Origin: Candidatus Krumholzibacteriota bacterium
GTDB lineage: Bacteria; Krumholzibacteriota; Krumholzibacteriia; JAJRXK01
DNA: 64,000 nt
Direction of reading: 5' to 3'
Assembly (NCBI GenBank): GCA_029262065.1
Contig: JAJDAC010000005.1
Location: forward strand, 1 to 64,000
How positions within the stretch are numbered: position 1 is the stretch's first letter; each line of letters starts with the position of its first letter. A program made the translations under genes and the position numbers. Below the pieces are notes generated by a model. The model saw only the letters and a list, made by a program, of their open reading frames with translations. It did no database searches and had not been told where the DNA came from. Below, in pieces: positions 1-8,150 of this stretch.

Positions 1-2514
1 GGTCTGGGGAACGTTGAACGCAATGAGCGTGGACGGGTTGAACGGATTCGGCACCGCGTCGTGCAGCGCGAACTTCGGCTCAGTGGGGTTGTCGGCCGCC
101 GTGACCGAGCCGGGACCGGCCGGTGGACCCTCGTTGCCCGCGTGATCCACGGCCGAAACCTTGTAATAGAAGCCCCAGGGACTGGCCGTGGGGTCGTTGA
201 ACACCGGCGATCCCACTTCGCCGATCAGATCACCGGGGGTTGGTACGAAGCCGGGATCCGTACCGCGATACACGCGCCAGAACTGCACGTCGGGTTCCAC
301 CGCGAAGTTCCAGTCCAGGTCGACGCCCGCGGCGGCGTAGCCAGCCACGATGGCGGTGGGCGGACCGGGCGGCAGGTTGTCGAGTGATGTGCCCGCCACC
401 GCCAGGTCGCTTCCGTACCACACCCCCGGTGCCGGGGTGTGAGCACTCACGAAGTAGGACGTGGGCACGTTGTCGACGAACGTGGGTACCGATATCTGGT
501 ACTGGGGTTGCTGCGCCGCGAACACGCTGGTCAGTAGTTCCCAGGTTCCGGGCGGAAACGTGTTCTGGTCCTTGGCCGTGCTGGCCTGCACAAATGTGCG
601 CCCATCCAACACGACGGCGCCCAGGCTGGCGAGCTTCGTCGACGGCTTCGCAGCGCTCAGATCGACCTGGGCCTTCGAACCGGTCAGGTCGCGCCACACG
701 TTGTAGCCGGTGATGGTCTCGATGGTATCCAAGCCCGACGCGGTGACGGTCATGCGCACCCAATGACCCTCGTCATTCGGCACGTCGACGATCGACGAGA
801 TGACCGGGTCGCTGAACAGGATCTTCGATTCGTTCAGTACGTCGAATGGACGCAGGGTGGGCGTGCAGTCCGCCCAGCCGGCGGCGGCCGGCACGAAGCT
901 GCTGGGTGTCGCCGCACCGATGGTGATCGTGCCCGAGACCTCGACCGAGAAGAACAGCGTGTACTGAACCAGCGCAATGTCGTTGTCGCCGTTACCGGTG
1001 CAGCTCGGAAGCCCGTTGATGAACTCGCCGGGAACGTCGCCCACGTTGACCGTACCGGGTGGAAGATCCGTCTCGCCCAGAACGAGAACTTCGGGCGGAA
1101 GGTTGATGAACGCTTCCCATGCGTCGATTCCCGTACCCGTCTTGGCCGACGGAACGTTCTTGGCAACGACCCAGGCCGTTACGGGCACGAACAGGGGAGG
1201 ATCGATCAACGTGTCCTGGGTGAACGCGGCGTCGAAGTACACGCCGAGCGTGGTCGGCGGCATCGTATCGATGCGGAAGTTGTCGAGGTTGATGTCGGTG
1301 TTACTAGGCGGAATGGTCGCGCGTACGATGACCCGCATGGTATCGCCGCGGAACGGCGCCAGGTTCACTGAACCCTCGAGGAATGCGGTCGAAGTGCTTC
1401 CGCCTCCCATGGGGATCGATGCGATGACCGTGGTCTGCTGGCTCGGTCCACCACCGGCCGGTTGGATGTCCACGTCGAGCACGATGTCACCCGGAGAACT
1501 CTGGTGCACCGTGGCCACGTAGTAGTCGAATTTCAGGTCGGTGGCATCGAAGGGAACGGCCACATCTTGAGCGAGCGTCCACGAGTCGGAAGTGCCGAAC
1601 GTGGCGTAGAACGCGTCGAAGCCGCCGTCGCTGGCGGTGTTGTTGCCATGGTTGCCACCGACGCTACCGGCTGCGTACACGTCGAGGTCGACGAAGCCAC
1701 CGGTTCCGCCGGTCCTCGTCCAGGCTGTGAGCGAGCCGTCTTCGAAGCTGGGGTTGTCGAGAGCGATGGTGTCCTGGTCGAAGCCATCGAGCGATACGTT
1801 GTCGAAGTCGAAACCGCCTGGTCCCGTGAAGTTTTCGGGGATAGTCCATCGGAACACGATGCGGATGGATTGACCCGCGAACGCGGAAACGTCCACGCTG
1901 CCGAGTTGTCCCAGGAGGATGTTTGTCGTTCCCGCGACAGCCGTGAGCACGGTGGTGACCTGCAGCGTTCCGCCACCACCGGAGGGCTGGATGACGACGT
2001 CGAAGGTTCGGTCCAGCGTTGCGCCGAAAATAACCATGTCCCAAAAGGCGTTGTAGTCGAACTCGAGCGTGGTGGTGTTGTTCCACAATGTCACGTCCTG
2101 GGCCAGTTCGATGGTGTCGAAACCAGCACCATCGAAGCCATGGCCGGCTGCGAAGGCTCCGTCGGGTACCGACCCGACCACACCGCCATATACACCTAGA
2201 GGGGTGAGTGGGTTGGCCATATCGGTGGCGATCCACCCCGTGAAGTCGCCCGTCTCGAAGCTGCAGTTCGTGATGATTCCCGACGGATCGCACGGCCCGT
2301 GGGTTTTGTCGGGAGCGATGTCCATCGGTTTGTCGGCGGACGGTCGTGGAAATTCGAAGTCACCGTAGGGGTTGCGCGCCTCGCCGGCGATCACTATCGG
2401 TGCGAGAAGAACGGCGGTGATGAGAACAGCGAGAGAAAGGACGCATCGGGTCAGGGCCAGCGAGCCGGCGCTTCCGGACACGAGTCGAGAGTCCTCGGGT
2501 CGTCGAAGGAGCAT
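1..2514 (-). CDS. Large secreted protein with repeated jelly-roll domains, FN3 and start of FlgD-like C-terminus (3' end outside window)
   Basis: The frame from the ATG at 2514 stays open to base 1 (838 codons visible), so the gene runs off the left edge. An AAGGGAAA ribosome site precedes the ATG. The N-terminus has a long signal peptide with a hydrophobic core at about residues 27-42. Two similar segments follow, beginning near NCSFETGDFTGW and NPSFEDGSLTAW, which look like carbohydrate-binding jelly-roll modules. A fibronectin type III-like domain follows (WRVYRG, YYKVSAVD). The visible end reads AVPNPFNPSTLIAFNV, the start of a FlgD-like Ig/sorting domain. It is probably exported and surface-attached or released. 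Substrate unknown. It lies 107 nt downstream of the glycosyltransferase on the same strand. Coding is secure from the continuous domain pattern; the function is not. Confidence 0.85.
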   Translation of the reverse strand, partial: MLLRRPEDSRLVSGSAGSLALTRCVLSLAVLITAVLLAPIVIAGEARNPYGDFEFPRPSADKPMDIAPDKTHGPCDPSGIITNCSFETGDFTGWIATDMANPLTPLGVYGGVVGSVPDGAFAAGHGFDGAGFDTIELAQDVTLWNNTTTLEFDYNAFWDMVIFGATLDRTFDVVIQPSGGGGTLQVTTVLTAVAGTTNILLGQLGSVDVSAFAGQSIRIVFRWTIPENFTGPGGFDFDNVSLDGFDQDTIALDNPSFEDGSLTAWTRTGGTGGFVDLDVYAAGSVGGNHGNNTASDGGFDAFYATFGTSDSWTLAQDVAVPFDATDLKFDYYVATVHQSSPGDIVLDVDIQPAGGGPSQQTTVIASIPMGGGSTSTAFLEGSVNLAPFRGDTMRVIVRATIPPSNTDINLDNFRIDTMPPTTLGVYFDAAFTQDTLIDPPLFVPVTAWVVAKNVPSAKTGTGIDAWEAFINLPPEVLVLGETDLPPGTVNVGDVPGEFINGLPSCTGNGDNDIALVQYTLFFSVEVSGTITIGAATPSSFVPAAAGWADCTPTLRPFDVLNESKILFSDPVISSIVDVPNDEGHWVRMTVTASGLDTIETITGYNVWRDLTGSKAQVDLSAAKPSTKLASLGAVVLDGRTFVQASTAKDQNTFPPGTWELLTSVFAAQQPQYQISVPTFVDNVPTSYFVSAHTPAPGVWYGSDLAVAGTSLDNLPPGPPTAIVAGYAAAGVDLDWNFAVEPDVQFWRVYRGTDPGFVPTPGDLIGEVGSPVFNDPTASPWGFYYKVSAVDHAGNEGPPAGPGSVTAADNPTEPKFALHDAVPNPFNPSTLIAFNVPQT

Positions 2515-2621
2515 GGTTTCCCTTTCGGTGATTCCGGGTACGAAAGTGAGAGCGGAGGAATGTCCACGTCGGTAGTATGGCCGAAATCATCGGGGAAAAA
2601 CTGATTACTTGGTGATTTGCC

Positions 2622-4190
2622 CTATTTGTTCGCTTGCGGTAGGCGAAGGAAGAGCCCTTCGGGTCGCATCTGGTGCCCGGTGACCGGGAAGAACTCGTCG
2701 GGTCCGGCGAACAACCCACTTCGTGCTTCGTAACCGTTCTGCAGATCGCCCATCATCCAGGCTTCGTCCAGCACCACCGCGCCGTACCTGGCGTCGCGAA
2801 TCGCGTTGCGCAGTTCGAGTTTGAAGGCGTCGGCGACGGCCGAGTTCTTCTGCACGCGGACCACGTCGGCGATCGCGGACATGTGCGCGGCCATGGGCTT
2901 GCCCGCCATGGTCGACAGGTAGCCGTGGTGCACCACGAACACGTCGCCGGGTACCGTGCGCAGCATTTCGACGAAGCGGTCGCCGGCCACGCGGTCCTGC
3001 TGGGTGGGAATTTGTTCCCGCGGATCGCCCGCCAGTACTGCGAGAACTCCGAGTTGCACCGCGAGCAGTAGGGTGCCGGCCACCAAGGGAATGCGGCCGC
3101 CGAACCTTCCAGACACGAACCTCGCGTAGGCCAACCCCATGGCGATGGCCAGGCCGGCGTAGGCGGGCAACAGCACGTTGTTCCAGCCCAGGCTGTGCAG
3201 GCGCGACAACCAACTCACGCCCAGCAGTCCACCCAGCAACACACCCATGCGAAACAGCTCGTTCCAATCGCGAGCGCGCAGCCACTGCACGAACAGCGCG
3301 ACCACGGCCACCAGCGCCAGGGCCGTCTTGCCCAGGTCGTGCGACCAGTACTTCACGAACATTTCTGTTTCCCAAAGATGCTCGCGCGGAATCTGCCAGA
3401 TGTAGAACGAGAACCAACCGTCGCTGCGGGCGTCGGCCACGAGCGTGGCGATCAGGATTCCCGCGCCGGCCACCAACGGAAACACCAAGCGAGTCCAACC
3501 GCGCGCGCGGAACAGCCAGCCCACCGCCAACGCTACGGCAATCGACACCGCCGACTGCTTGGTGAGAAACGCCAGCGTGATGAGCACGCCGGCGAACACG
3601 CCGTTGCGCCACGCCGGTGTGCGGTCGACGCAGTAGGCCGCGAGCAAGGTGAGCAACAGGAACAGCGGGTCAACCCGCCCCAGATCGAACCAGAATCCGG
3701 TGGCGTGGTAGGTGGCCAGGTAGAACCCCGCGGCCAGCGCGCCGGCCGCGCCATCGTGCGTGCGACGGCGGATCCAAACGAACAACAGCGCGCACGTGGC
3801 CAGCGTCGCGAGAATCGAAATGGCACGGAGTGGTACGAAGCCAACCACGCCGGTTTGACCGGAATCGCCAGGAGTGCCGGAATCGCCAGGAGTGCCGGGG
3901 CCGCCAGGAGGGCCGGGCTCAGCGGGATCGCCCGCGCCACTGACCCCCGCGCCACCAACCCACGACGCTACGTGGTAGTACAGGGGCGGGTAGATGTTCG
4001 GCGTCCACTCCACACTCGGTTCTATATATAAGGCTTCACCGCGTTCCACGCGCACCACGTGGTCCACTGCGGCGCCTTCCATCCATTCCAGTTCGTACGG
4101 GTACGACACGCGCGATAGCGCGATGAACAGAAACAGACCCAGGAACAGAACGCCCGAGCCCCAAGCGATGGCCTGGGTGGTTCGCAACAT
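2622..4190 (-). CDS. GT-C family integral membrane glycosyltransferase (ArnT/PMT-like) with collagen-like loop insert
   Basis: A 522-residue polytopic protein. The first helix is followed by an acidic motif, YELEWMEGAAVDH, in the first periplasmic loop. This matches the catalytic DE-type motif of GT-C enzymes that use polyprenyl-phosphate sugars. About ten hydrophobic segments follow up to residue ~400, then a soluble C-terminal domain. The unusual part is residues 93-113 in loop 1: seven Gly-X-Y triplets (GPP, GGP, GTP, GDS, GTP, GDS, GQT), collagen-like, encoded by near-identical 18-bp repeats at about 3852-3914. It lies downstream of the sigma-factor pair on the same strand, 21 nt after the small protein gene, so probably cotranscribed. 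Sugar donor and acceptor unknown. Confidence 0.8.
   Translation of the reverse strand: MLRTTQAIAWGSGVLFLGLFLFIALSRVSYPYELEWMEGAAVDHVVRVERGEALYIEPSVEWTPNIYPPLYYHVASWVGGAGVSGAGDPAEPGPPGGPGTPGDSGTPGDSGQTGVVGFVPLRAISILATLATCALLFVWIRRRTHDGAAGALAAGFYLATYHATGFWFDLGRVDPLFLLLTLLAAYCVDRTPAWRNGVFAGVLITLAFLTKQSAVSIAVALAVGWLFRARGWTRLVFPLVAGAGILIATLVADARSDGWFSFYIWQIPREHLWETEMFVKYWSHDLGKTALALVAVVALFVQWLRARDWNELFRMGVLLGGLLGVSWLSRLHSLGWNNVLLPAYAGLAIAMGLAYARFVSGRFGGRIPLVAGTLLLAVQLGVLAVLAGDPREQIPTQQDRVAGDRFVEMLRTVPGDVFVVHHGYLSTMAGKPMAAHMSAIADVVRVQKNSAVADAFKLELRNAIRDARYGAVVLDEAWMMGDLQNGYEARSGLFAGPDEFFPVTGHQMRPEGLFLRLPQANK
3852..3914 (-). repeat. In-frame tandem repeat encoding collagen-like Gly-X-Y triplets
   Basis: Two near-perfect copies of an 18-bp unit (GGAATCGCCAGGAGTGCC on the plus strand) plus degenerate flanking copies encode GPP-GGP-GTP-GDS-GTP-GDS-GQT within the first periplasmic loop of the glycosyltransferase. 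Confidence 0.8.
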
Positions 4191-4211
4191 GAAATGGTCC
4201 GACGAGAGAGC

Positions 4212-4682
4212 CTAGACTTCGGGGCCGCGTACCACCATGCACCGTCCGTCGGACAGGTGGAATTCGAGCGACCATGCTCCCACGAGGATATCGCGAAGTT
4301 CGAATTCGCCTAGCTCGGAAACGTCTTCGACGGCCAGAACGTTCTCGCCCTGGCACAGGGCGGCCTTGATGCCCACCGTGTCGTCGGGGGGATCCAGCCA
4401 GATCCGCCCGCGGATGGTCCACAGGTCGTCGCCTTCGGGCGGCGTGACCATGAGGGTCACGTCGGCGCCCGGCAGATTGCGCGTGATCATGCTGCCCACG
4501 CCGGGCTCGGCGACCGCGCTCGAGCGAATGTCGTCGGGGCGGATGTGCTGCTCGGGTGAACCGGGCGGAGGAATGGGCAGGGGGTCGTCGTCGACACCCG
4601 GCAGGCGTTTGCTGCCCGGCGGTTCTTCCCACGGCACGCCCATGGCGTCCTTGAAGCGCTTGAAGAGATCGCTATCGCTCAT
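4212..4682 (-). CDS. Small protein coupled to ECF sigma factor; beta-sandwich-like C-terminus
   Basis: A 156-residue protein with start MSDSDLFKRF. Its ATG at 4682 overlaps the sigma-factor stop as ATGA, which indicates translational coupling and decides the start over an upstream ATG. It has no signal peptide and no membrane helix, so it is cytoplasmic. The first ~55 residues are proline-rich and disordered-looking. The last ~70 (from LWTIRGRIW to CMVVRGPEV) read like a carboxypeptidase-regulatory-type beta sandwich. It lacks the HxxxCxxC motif of zinc anti-sigma factors. From position it may modulate the sigma factor, but no known family was recognised. Confidence 0.7.
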   Translation of the reverse strand: MSDSDLFKRFKDAMGVPWEEPPGSKRLPGVDDDPLPIPPPGSPEQHIRPDDIRSSAVAEPGVGSMITRNLPGADVTLMVTPPEGDDLWTIRGRIWLDPPDDTVGIKAALCQGENVLAVEDVSELGEFELRDILVGAWSLEFHLSDGRCMVVRGPEV

Positions 4683-5227
4683 GCCGCTTCCTCCTCGAGC
4701 ACCTTGCGTAGTCGGTCGAGACACCGCTGCCGAAGCGAGCCCACACTACCCTCGGCCAGCCCCGTCTTTTCGGCGACTTCCTGGTAGGTGACTTTTTGAT
4801 CTGAATAGAAAAACATCTTCAGTACTTCTTCGCAGCGGCCGCCCAGCGTTTCCAACGCGCGTTCCAGTTGAAAGCGCTCTTCAAGCGCCACCAGATTCGC
4901 GTCGGTCGCCGGGTTGGGGTCGACCATGTCTTCACGCACGTCGTTCACCCAACGGCCTTGCACAACGGCATGCCGGTAGGAAATTCGTCGCGTGGTTACA
5001 ATGAGCCAGCGCGGAAGAGCCTGCGCGTCGCGGATGCGAAGCAGCGAGCGGTGGAGCTCGATCCAGACCTGTTGATGAACGTCCACCGCCGACTCTTGAT
5101 CGAGTCCCGTGGACAAGGCCGTGGAGAAGACCAGATTCTGGTACTTCTTGACGAGCTTCCGCCATGCCTTTTCGTCGCCATCCTGGCAACGTTGCAGGAG
5201 TTCGGCATCGGGCGCAATGGAACCCAC
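4679..5227 (-). CDS. ECF-type RNA polymerase sigma factor
   Basis: 182 residues with a GTG start. The N-terminal half has the sigma-70 region 2 pattern (AWRKLVKKYQNLVFSTAL, then DVHQQVWIELHRSL and a WLIVTTRRISYRH helix). The C-terminal half has region 4 (LGGRCEEVLKMFF, VTYQEVAEKTGLAEGSVGSLRQRCLDRLR), the helix-turn-helix contacting the -35 element. Length and two-domain plan are normal for ECF factors. No membrane anti-sigma factor follows; instead a small cytoplasmic protein is coupled by an ATGA overlap. The upstream gap carries a nested inverted-repeat structure ending 25 nt before the start codon, which could act in its 5' leader. Confidence 0.9.
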   Translation of the reverse strand: MGSIAPDAELLQRCQDGDEKAWRKLVKKYQNLVFSTALSTGLDQESAVDVHQQVWIELHRSLLRIRDAQALPRWLIVTTRRISYRHAVVQGRWVNDVREDMVDPNPATDANLVALEERFQLERALETLGGRCEEVLKMFFYSDQKVTYQEVAEKTGLAEGSVGSLRQRCLDRLRKVLEEEAA

Positions 5228-5538
5228 GACTCGACTCTCACAGAATTAGAGGCTGGACGGAGCAACGGCGCCAAACGCCGGCCTCCCTCAAACATAGCTT
5301 CGGGCGCGAACCCGAGGCCACCGAACGCTCGTAAACCGCGCTCCGTCCAGCACACTGAGGCCAGAGGGTCCGCGGTTCGCAGCACATTCGGTGTCTTGTG
5401 GCTTACCGTGTACACTCTAGCTCGATTCCTTGGAAGTCGAAACGTGAAACCCTTGTGCCGCCCCTCCCATGGGGCGTCGTACAAACAGGTGCAGAGCAGG
5501 GACCGATCCGTGCATCGAAAAGTAGGAATTCTTCCGAG
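5228..5538. promoter_or_regulatory. Divergent gap between sigma operon and ABC operon
   Basis: 311 nt separate the sigma factor (minus) from the ABC exporter (plus), so promoters for both should lie here. No convincing gene was found. The left half is filled by the inverted-repeat structure at 5252-5351. The right half holds no clear consensus sigma-70 promoter. Confidence 0.5.
5252..5351. other. Nested inverted-repeat structure (candidate structured leader RNA)
   Basis: Outer arms GCTGGACGGAGC (5252-5263) and GCTCCGTCCAGC (5340-5351) are perfect 12-bp complements 76 nt apart. Inside are a hairpin CGGCG/CGCCG (5266-5280, loop CCAAA) and a second helix GCCTC/GAGGC (5281-5285 with 5314-5318) containing GGG/CCC pairs. 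The whole could fold as a multi-branch RNA. No U-run follows on either strand, so it is not a simple terminator. On the minus strand it sits 25 nt upstream of the sigma-factor GTG. Confidence 0.55.
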
Positions 5539-6471
5539 ATGACCAATTCAGCGATAGAGCCAGCCATAGAAGTAGTGGGCCTGGACCGTCATTTCGGGCA
5601 GAGACAGGCCCTGAGAGGGGTTGATCTACGGGTTTCGCCCGGCGAAATCGTGGGCCTGGTGGGCCCCAACGGATCGGGAAAGACCTCCCTCTTGAAGATC
5701 CTGGGCGGGTTTCTCAGGCCCCACGGCGGCCGCGTGGAGGTATTCGGACTGGAGCCCTTCGCCCGCCCCCACCACGTGATGCGTCGGGCCCGGTTCGCCT
5801 TTGCCCCGCCCGCGCTCTACGACTCGCTGACCCCCATGGAGCACCTGCATCACCTGTCGCGTATCGGCGGCCATCGTCCTTCGGACCAGGAACTGACTCG
5901 TGCGTTGGCCACCGTGGGGTTGGCCGACCGTGCGAACGACCGGGTAGCCACGCTTTCGTTCGGTATGCGTCAGCGGCTGGTGGTGGCATTGGCGTTGGTG
6001 CCCATGCCCGAACTGTTGGTGCTCGACGAGCCCACCGACGGACTCGATCCCGTCGCGGTACTGGAACTGCGCGACGTGCTGCTGCGCCTGCGCAACGAAC
6101 ACGGCATAGCCGTGTTGCTCTCGAGTCACCTGCTGGTGGAGATCGAGCACCTCGTGGATCACATGTTGGTGCTGAACGAAGGGCGCACGCTGTTCTCGGG
6201 CCCACCCTCCGAAATGATCCACACCACGTTGCGATTGGAAACGTCGTCACACGAAGCGGCGAAGGTCGCGCTCATGAACGGCGGTATCGAGGTGCGGAGA
6301 AGTCAACCCGGCCAGTGGTTGGAACTCGATGCCGGTAGCATGGACCTGGAACAATGCCGCGCGTTGCTGCACGCGCAGGGTATCGAACTGCGATCGTTCC
6401 ACGAGCACCGTCCCACGTTGGAAGAAGCGCTCTTGCGGCGATTACGCGCCGAACGGGAAGTGCTTCATTGA
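5539..6471 (+). CDS. ABC transporter ATP-binding protein (ABC-2 exporter type)
   Basis: 310 residues from the ATG at 5539; an upstream in-frame extension lacks family similarity. Walker A is GPNGSGKTS, the signature motif is LSFGMRQR, Walker B is LLVLDEPTDGLDP, and the switch His is in LSSHLL. The ~80-residue C-terminal tail after the nucleotide-binding domain is typical of ABC-2 drug, antibiotic or NosF-like ATPases. Its TGA stop overlaps the TTG start of the permease, so the two are coupled. It is expected to power export with that permease. Substrate unknown; the lipid genes that follow make a lipid or polysaccharide substrate possible. Confidence 0.92.
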   Translation: MTNSAIEPAIEVVGLDRHFGQRQALRGVDLRVSPGEIVGLVGPNGSGKTSLLKILGGFLRPHGGRVEVFGLEPFARPHHVMRRARFAFAPPALYDSLTPMEHLHHLSRIGGHRPSDQELTRALATVGLADRANDRVATLSFGMRQRLVVALALVPMPELLVLDEPTDGLDPVAVLELRDVLLRLRNEHGIAVLLSSHLLVEIEHLVDHMLVLNEGRTLFSGPPSEMIHTTLRLETSSHEAAKVALMNGGIEVRRSQPGQWLELDAGSMDLEQCRALLHAQGIELRSFHEHRPTLEEALLRRLRAEREVLH

Positions 6472-7301
6472 TCACGTTCGAACTGTTGAAGACCTGGCGG
6501 TCACGCCGACCGCATCTGGCCGCGGGTTCCATCGTGTTCTTCCTGGTGCTCATGTTGGTGGGGTTCTATACGTACGCGCAAACCGAAACCGGAGGCGACG
6601 CCGAGTTCCGTTACACGTTCGAGAACCAGTCGTACTTCAACGGGCTGACGTTTGCGCTCTACTCGTTCTACTTTGGCTTTCTGCTCATTCTCCCTATCTT
6701 CCTGATCATGGAATGCGCCGCGCACATTGCCGGCGAAACGGCCAGTGGCACGCTGTTCCTATTGCTTACGCGACCCCTGTCGCGAGCGAAGCTCTTCGCC
6801 GTGAAGTTGGGGCTTACGGCGATGTCGGCCGCCGGATTGGCGGCGGGGTTGTTGGCGCTGAGCCTGTTGGTGGGGTTGGTCGCCGTGGGCTGGGGTGCTC
6901 TGGATCTCTACCCGGGCGTGTTGCAGATGACCGACCGCCATCAGCACCTGGCGCGCGATGTGGCGCTCGTGCGGTTCGCGTTGGCCGTTCCGTTCGCGAC
7001 GGTTGCCCTCATGTCGGTCGCGGGATTGGGCTTTCTGGTATCCACCTGGGTGCGCAACCCGGTCAGTGCCGCGGGCACGGCCACGGCGCTGTACCTGGTG
7101 ATGTACGTCATCGCCGAGATCCACTTCTTCAAGGACCTGCGACCCTGGTTGTTCACCAGCTACATGCCGTACTGGCGATCGCTGTTCCAGGAAACGGTCG
7201 ATTGGCCGGGACTGTTCCGAGACGCGTCCAAGCTGGCCGGGTTCTCCTCGTTGTTCTTGTCACTCGCGCTGTTTCGTCTGCGCGGACGAGAGGAGCGCTA
7301 G
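6468..7301 (+). CDS. ABC-2 type permease
   Basis: 277 residues. I place the start at TTG 6468 (MITFELLKTW), which overlaps the ATPase stop as TTGA and has GGGAAG a few bases upstream. Six hydrophobic segments are visible. After the second comes the family hallmark GETASGTLFLLLTRPLSR, the cytoplasmic loop of ABC-2 permeases that contacts the ATPase. Only one permease gene is present, so the transporter is probably a homodimer of each subunit. A 3-nt gap separates it from the EEP phosphodiesterase gene, so the three genes form one operon. Confidence 0.88.
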   Translation: MITFELLKTWRSRRPHLAAGSIVFFLVLMLVGFYTYAQTETGGDAEFRYTFENQSYFNGLTFALYSFYFGFLLILPIFLIMECAAHIAGETASGTLFLLLTRPLSRAKLFAVKLGLTAMSAAGLAAGLLALSLLVGLVAVGWGALDLYPGVLQMTDRHQHLARDVALVRFALAVPFATVALMSVAGLGFLVSTWVRNPVSAAGTATALYLVMYVIAEIHFFKDLRPWLFTSYMPYWRSLFQETVDWPGLFRDASKLAGFSSLFLSLALFRLRGREER

Positions 7302-7304
7302 CCA

Positions 7305-8150
7305 ATGCGTCGGGGAATCGGTGGCGAGCTAATTCTATTGGGGCTGGCCCTCGGGTTCTTGTGGTACGGCTACGGAACCTCGTCGGGTGAATCGGCGGGC
7401 TTTGAACTCTACGCGCCCGACGAAGGCGTGGTGCGTGTGGTTTCCTGGAACGTGGGAGTGAGCGTGACCGACGGCGGGGTTGCGCTGCCGCCCGAGGCAG
7501 AGGCGCACGTGGTGTCGGCGTTGGGAGCGCTCGCGCCTACCGTGGTTGTGCTGCAGGAACTGCGGGATCTGGATCAACTGGAACGGTTGCTCGACGCCCT
7601 GGGTGACGAGTGGCGGGGCGTGTTGGGTGCATCGTACGAGGGGCGCCGCGTGGCGGTGTTGGCTCCCGCCCGCGCGCTGCGCGCACTGCGGGGTTCGGCG
7701 GGCGATGGGTCGAGCCTGGGGTTTCGGTTGCGCCTGGCCGACGAACTGCGTCTGACCGGCGTGGCCATACACGCCGATGCGCTCAGTTCTCGGCTGCGCA
7801 ACCAGCAGGTGGGGCAAGCGGTGGAGCTGGTCGAAAACGTCGACGGGCCGGTGCTGCTGGCCGGTGACCTGAACATCGACCTGGATCTGGACAAGCGCCG
7901 TGACCTGTTTTCCGACGACCAGTATCTCGACGTGGAAACCTACAACTACCTGGCCGAACGGTTCGTGGACGCCACGTTGGGCACGGGGTCCACGGCCGAA
8001 CCCGACCGTCGCCTGGACTACGTGTTCGTGTCGGGCGGATGGTGCGAAGTAGTTGCGGCGGGGCCGTGGCGACGACAACGCGCGCCGGGCATGGACCATG
8101 ATCCGGTGGTGGCCGACCTGCGGCCTACCGCGGCGGCGACATCTCGATGA
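7305..8150 (+). CDS. Membrane-anchored endonuclease/exonuclease/phosphatase (EEP) family hydrolase
   Basis: 281 residues. An N-terminal hydrophobic segment (about residues 8-24) should anchor or export the protein. The EEP metal and catalytic motifs are all present: VSWNVG, LQEL (metal-binding Glu), GDLNIDLD (catalytic Asp and Asn), RLDYVFV and the terminal MDHDPV with the catalytic His. The family includes neutral sphingomyelinases, inositol phosphatases and nucleases. Next to lipid head-group and acyl-transfer genes a phospholipid or sphingolipid phosphodiesterase is plausible, but this is inference. Its 3' end overlaps the convergent CDP-alcohol phosphatidyltransferase by 26 nt. Confidence 0.88.
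   Translation: MRRGIGGELILLGLALGFLWYGYGTSSGESAGFELYAPDEGVVRVVSWNVGVSVTDGGVALPPEAEAHVVSALGALAPTVVVLQELRDLDQLERLLDALGDEWRGVLGASYEGRRVAVLAPARALRALRGSAGDGSSLGFRLRLADELRLTGVAIHADALSSRLRNQQVGQAVELVENVDGPVLLAGDLNIDLDLDKRRDLFSDDQYLDVETYNYLAERFVDATLGTGSTAEPDRRLDYVFVSGGWCEVVAAGPWRRQRAPGMDHDPVVADLRPTAAATSR

Noticed and set aside
4683-4724. Upstream ATG extension of the sigma-coupled small protein
   Set aside because: The ATGA overlap with the sigma-factor stop gives a better-supported start, and the extra residues overlap the sigma gene without ribosome site support.
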